From the NCBI GenBank assembly GCA_016780605.1, contig JADHLS010000238.1, positions 1-7,528 of the forward strand: a stretch of 7,528 nt of DNA. The letters are read 5' to 3'. The notes beneath the pieces were generated by a model that did not search any database, was not told the DNA's origin, and saw only the letters and a program-made list of their open reading frames with translations. Shown in pieces: positions 5,331 through 7,528 of the stretch. Within the stretch, counting starts at the first letter, position 1. Each line of letters opens with the position of its first letter. Source of the DNA: Reyranella sp. (GTDB lineage Bacteria > Pseudomonadota > Alphaproteobacteria > Reyranellales > Reyranellaceae). The position numbers were made by a program, and so were the translations under genes.

Positions 5331-6149
5331 ATGAAAGAGACCATGACGCCGCTGGCCCAGTGTCCGCGCGAGACCCTGGCCGCCATCGAAGGCGTGCTGA
5401 CCGACATCGACGAGACCGTCTCGACCCGCTCCCGTCTGACCGGTGAGGCCTATGGCGCCATGGAGGCGCTGAAAAAGGCCGGATTCCGCGTGATTCCCGT
5501 GACCGGGCGGCCGGCGGGCTGGTGCGACCTGATCGCCCGGTTCTGGCCGGTCGACGCCGTGGTTGGCGAGAACGGTGCCTTTTGGATGTGGCATGACGAG
5601 GGCGCGCGCAAGCTCCGGACGCGGTTCGTCCAGAGCGACGCCGAGCGCGCCGAGGGCCGGCGGCGGCTGGAGACAGTGCGCGCCGAGGTGCTGCGCGAGG
5701 TGCCAGGGGCAGCCATCGCCTCCGACCAGCCCTACCGCGCCGCCGATCTCGCCATCGACTTCTGCGAAGACGTGCCGCCGCTGTCGCACGACGACATCCT
5801 GCGCATCGTCGGCATTTTCGAGAGGCACGGCGCGAACGCCAAGGTGAGCTCGATCCACGTGAACGGCTGGTTCGGCGACTTCGACAAGCTCACCACCAGC
5901 CGCCGGATGATGGACGAGCTGTTCGGCATCGACCTCGAAAAGACGCGCGAGCGTTACATCTTCTCCGGCGATTCGCCCAACGACGAGCCGATGTTCGGCT
6001 TCTTCCCCAACGCTGTCGGCGTGGCCAATGTGCGCGACTTCGCCGAAGACATGGATCACCTGCCGCGCTGGGTCACCACGGCGCGCTCCGGCGATGGCTT
6101 CGTCGAGCTGGCCAGGGCGCTGATCGAGGCGCGGCAGGACGCCCGATGA
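5331..6149 (+). CDS. HAD-IIB family phosphatase (sugar-phosphatase-like)
   Basis: The 272-residue protein shows all four HAD motifs, numbered from this start. Motif I is LTDIDETVS (nucleophile D25 and acid/base D27), motif II is PVTGRP (T58), motif III is a Lys in GDFDK (K186), and motif IV is SGDSPNDEPMF (from about 212). The large insert between motifs II and III (about 85-180) is a C2-type cap, which places it in subclass IIB with Cof-type, sucrose-phosphate and mannosyl-3-phosphoglycerate phosphatases. It should hydrolyse a small phosphorylated metabolite, probably a sugar phosphate, in the cytoplasm. Motif I has E29-like DET where DGT is usual. The start is uncertain: ATGs occur at 5313, 5331 and 5343, and I chose 5331 because AAGAAG lies seven bases upstream and homology begins only at about residue 15. 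Its TGA overlaps the ATG of the next HAD gene, so the two are probably coupled. Confidence 0.85.
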   Translation: MKETMTPLAQCPRETLAAIEGVLTDIDETVSTRSRLTGEAYGAMEALKKAGFRVIPVTGRPAGWCDLIARFWPVDAVVGENGAFWMWHDEGARKLRTRFVQSDAERAEGRRRLETVRAEVLREVPGAAIASDQPYRAADLAIDFCEDVPPLSHDDILRIVGIFERHGANAKVSSIHVNGWFGDFDKLTTSRRMMDELFGIDLEKTRERYIFSGDSPNDEPMFGFFPNAVGVANVRDFAEDMDHLPRWVTTARSGDGFVELARALIEARQDAR

Positions 6150-6838
6150 CACTGCCGCGACCGCCCGCCGCCGTCATCTTCGACATGGACGGCCTGCTGT
6201 TCGACAGCGAACGGCTCTACGGCGAAGCAATCCTGACCGCCGCGCGCGAGGTCGGATGCGAGATGAGCCACGACGTCTTCCTCCAGCTCATCGGCAGATC
6301 GCGCGAGGTCAACCATCGCTTCCTGATCGAGCACTATGGCGCCGACTATCCTCTCGACGCTCTGGTTGCTGCGTGGGGACGTCATTTTCTCGCGCTCGCC
6401 GCCGCTGGGCTGCCGTTGAAGCCCGGCGCCGCCGAGCTCCTCGACCTGTTGGACGAGCTCGGCCTGCCGCGGGCGATCGCGACGTCGTCCACGCATGCCA
6501 CGGTCCAGCGCAATCTCGAGGCGCTCAAGCTGGTCGATCGCTTTCACGGCATCATCGCGCATGGCGACTACGCCAGCGGCAAGCCGTCCCCTGATCCGTT
6601 CCTGAAGGCCGCGGGCCGGCTGGGTATCGCCCCGGAGCTTTGCCTGGCGCTCGAGGATTCGCACAACGGCGTGCGATCGGCCTCCGCCGCGGGGATGATG
6701 ACGGTGATGGTTCCCGACCTCATCGCGCCGACCGAGGAGATCGAGGGGCTGTGCACGCTGGTGGTGCACGACCTGCACGCCGTCTGCCGGCTTGTAGGGC
6801 TTCAGCGCATCACCGGACCGACCAGCAGCGAGCCGTAG
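6146..6838 (+). CDS. HAD-IA family hydrolase (beta-phosphoglucomutase/phosphatase-like)
   Basis: This 230-residue protein is a HAD superfamily member with a helical C1 cap. Motif I is VIFDMDGLLFDSE (D13 nucleophile, D15), motif II is ATSS (112-115), motif III is SGKPSPDPF (K146), and motif IV is ALEDSHNG (E170, D171). The DGLLFDSE and GKPSPDPF blocks are typical of the group containing beta-phosphoglucomutase, pseudouridine-5'-phosphatase and small sugar phosphatases; sequence does not decide between them. The cap occupies about residues 20-90. The start overlaps the stop of the HAD-IIB gene (ATGA), so it is the second gene of a coupled pair. The C-terminal 12 codons overlap antiparallel with the 3' end of the secreted-protein gene on the opposite strand. 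That end (ITGPTSSEP) has no family conservation and may be a recent extension by loss of an earlier stop. Confidence 0.88.
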   Translation: MTLPRPPAAVIFDMDGLLFDSERLYGEAILTAAREVGCEMSHDVFLQLIGRSREVNHRFLIEHYGADYPLDALVAAWGRHFLALAAAGLPLKPGAAELLDLLDELGLPRAIATSSTHATVQRNLEALKLVDRFHGIIAHGDYASGKPSPDPFLKAAGRLGIAPELCLALEDSHNGVRSASAAGMMTVMVPDLIAPTEEIEGLCTLVVHDLHAVCRLVGLQRITGPTSSEP

Positions 6839-7428
6839 TGGGTTACGCTGTCGGCCTGGCTCCAGACGCCCATGGCGCCGGGCTGCGGCAGGCTGCGGTC
6901 GTTGACCTCGAACAGCGTCTTGCCGTCGAGCGCCACCTCGAAGCGCTCGTTGGAGGCAATCAGTCTCAGCGAGTGCCATTTGCCCGCCTCCAGCGGCGCC
7001 TCCTTGGCTCCGAGCTGGCTGCGTTTGCCCTTCTCCACGCGATAGAGACGGACCGAGTTGTCCAGAGAATTGGCCCGCACGACGTAGTAGTCGTCGGCGC
7101 TCTGCGCCCGGAACATCAGGCCGCCGACCTGGGCGCGGACGCCGCTCACCGGCTTGAAACGCAGAGTGGCGTCGATGTCGCGGACGATCGCCTGCTGGGA
7201 GATGCAGAAGGGAAAGCGCAGGTCTGCCGGATCGCGCGCCAGCTCGGCCAGGGCCCAGCCATCGGGCGCGTCGGGATCGGCCACGGCCTGCCAGTCGGGC
7301 GGCCGGCCGACGCCGGTCATGCCCTGGGTGCAGGCGACCCGGCCGTCGGGCGTGGTGAGCGGCACCACCAACTGGGCCGAGGCCGGGAAGGAGAGCAGGA
7401 GCGCCGCCAGGGCGAACAGAAATCGCAT
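6802..7428 (-). CDS. Secreted DUF1080-like (concanavalin A-like fold) protein
   Basis: The 208-residue protein starts with a clear Sec signal peptide, MRFLFALAALLLSFPASA, with cleavage likely before Q19. The mature part (about 83-205) resembles the DUF1080/3-keto-disaccharide-hydrolase and LamG-like jelly-roll domains. Visible blocks are RFKPVSG (90-96), GGLMFRAQSADDYYVVRAN (102-120), VRLYRVEKGKRSQL (126-139), GKWHSLRLIA (149-158) and ALDGKTLFEV (166-175), ending with GVWSQADSVTHY (187-198). It probably binds or processes a carbohydrate in the periplasm or outside the cell, but no catalytic residues can be assigned. Two cysteines in the mature chain (C33, C75) could form a disulfide in the N-terminal segment. 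No strong Shine-Dalgarno precedes the ATG at 7428. It converges on, and overlaps by 37 bp, the HAD-IA gene. Confidence 0.82.
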   Translation of the reverse strand: MRFLFALAALLLSFPASAQLVVPLTTPDGRVACTQGMTGVGRPPDWQAVADPDAPDGWALAELARDPADLRFPFCISQQAIVRDIDATLRFKPVSGVRAQVGGLMFRAQSADDYYVVRANSLDNSVRLYRVEKGKRSQLGAKEAPLEAGKWHSLRLIASNERFEVALDGKTLFEVNDRSLPQPGAMGVWSQADSVTHYGSLLVGPVMR

Positions 7429-7528
7429 GGTGTGTATCTACCAGAACGCGTCGTGCTTGACCGTCGATGCGGGACGGAGGAGTTTACGCCGCATTCCGAG
7501 TACGACGAATTCGAAGGGGGGACTCAAT
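7429..7528. other. Right-edge non-coding segment
   Basis: This segment lies upstream of the secreted-protein gene and should contain its promoter. On the plus strand, TTGACC at 7457-7462 resembles a -35 element but has no good -10 partner. Near the edge, GGGGGG (7516-7521) is followed by ACTCAAT, so a plus-strand gene could begin with an ATG straddling the right boundary (AT at 7527-7528). This cannot be confirmed from the window. The palindrome CGAATTCG at 7507-7514 is too short to interpret. Confidence 0.25.

Noticed and set aside
5316..6152. A 278-codon minus-strand open frame opposite the HAD-IIB gene
   Set aside because: The plus strand has all four HAD motifs in order, while the antisense protein has no recognisable domain.
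6056..6979. A 307-codon minus-strand open frame across the HAD-IA gene
   Set aside because: It conflicts with a complete HAD-IA gene and with the signal-peptide-bearing gene in another minus frame. Its composition is shadow-like.
7427..7528. Plus-strand open frame from ATG 7427 to the right edge
   Set aside because: It has no ribosome binding site, its ATG lies within the start region of the opposite gene, and its 34 residues show no recognisable pattern.

Overview
The window looks like chromosomal DNA from a high-GC alphaproteobacterium. The strongest indicator is a 108-residue protein of the DUF1476 family, the F1Fo-ATPase inhibitor zeta subunit, which is known essentially only from Alphaproteobacteria. 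The dense GC-rich coding, the mix of SDR, LLM-flavin and MaoC-like catabolic genes, and a large GCCGGC-rich palindrome fit a soil or aquatic Rhodospirillales/Reyranella-like genome. That placement is an inference from style, not a match to a known sequence. No RNA gene, CRISPR array, phage gene or transposase is visible.

Layout, left to right. (1) Bases 1-1325, minus strand: a two-gene unit with a MaoC/HTD2-like hydratase followed by a Tat-exported beta-carbonic-anhydrase-like protein that runs off the left edge. The stop and start codons overlap as ATGA. (2) Bases 1326-1432: a divergent intergenic region. (3) Bases 1433-1759, plus strand: the ATPase inhibitor zeta subunit. (4) Bases 1760-1934: a very strong inverted repeat (35-bp arms, 33 of 35 positions paired) and a second, smaller hairpin. 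(5) Bases 1935-3916, plus strand: an SDR dehydrogenase and an LLM-class (limonene-monooxygenase-like) flavin oxidoreductase, which read as a small catabolic operon. (6) Bases 3922-3950: a GC-rich hairpin between convergent genes. (7) Bases 3952-5277, minus strand: purB, adenylosuccinate lyase. (8) Bases 5331-6838, plus strand: two HAD phosphatases of different structural classes, also joined by an ATGA overlap and divergent from purB. (9) Bases 6802-7428, minus strand: a secreted DUF1080/concanavalin-like protein whose 3' end overlaps the second HAD gene tail to tail by 37 bp. (10) Bases 7429-7528: non-coding as far as can be seen.

Functionally the window is mostly housekeeping and accessory metabolism: purine synthesis, ATP synthase control, phosphatases, acyl-CoA hydration and oxidative catabolism. 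I do not see a clear new defence or mobile system. The points most worth a second look are the hairpin-bounded SDR-LLM pair lying between the zeta gene and purB, the large GCCGGC palindrome, and the coupling of an exported, divergent beta-carbonic anhydrase to an HTD2-like hydratase.
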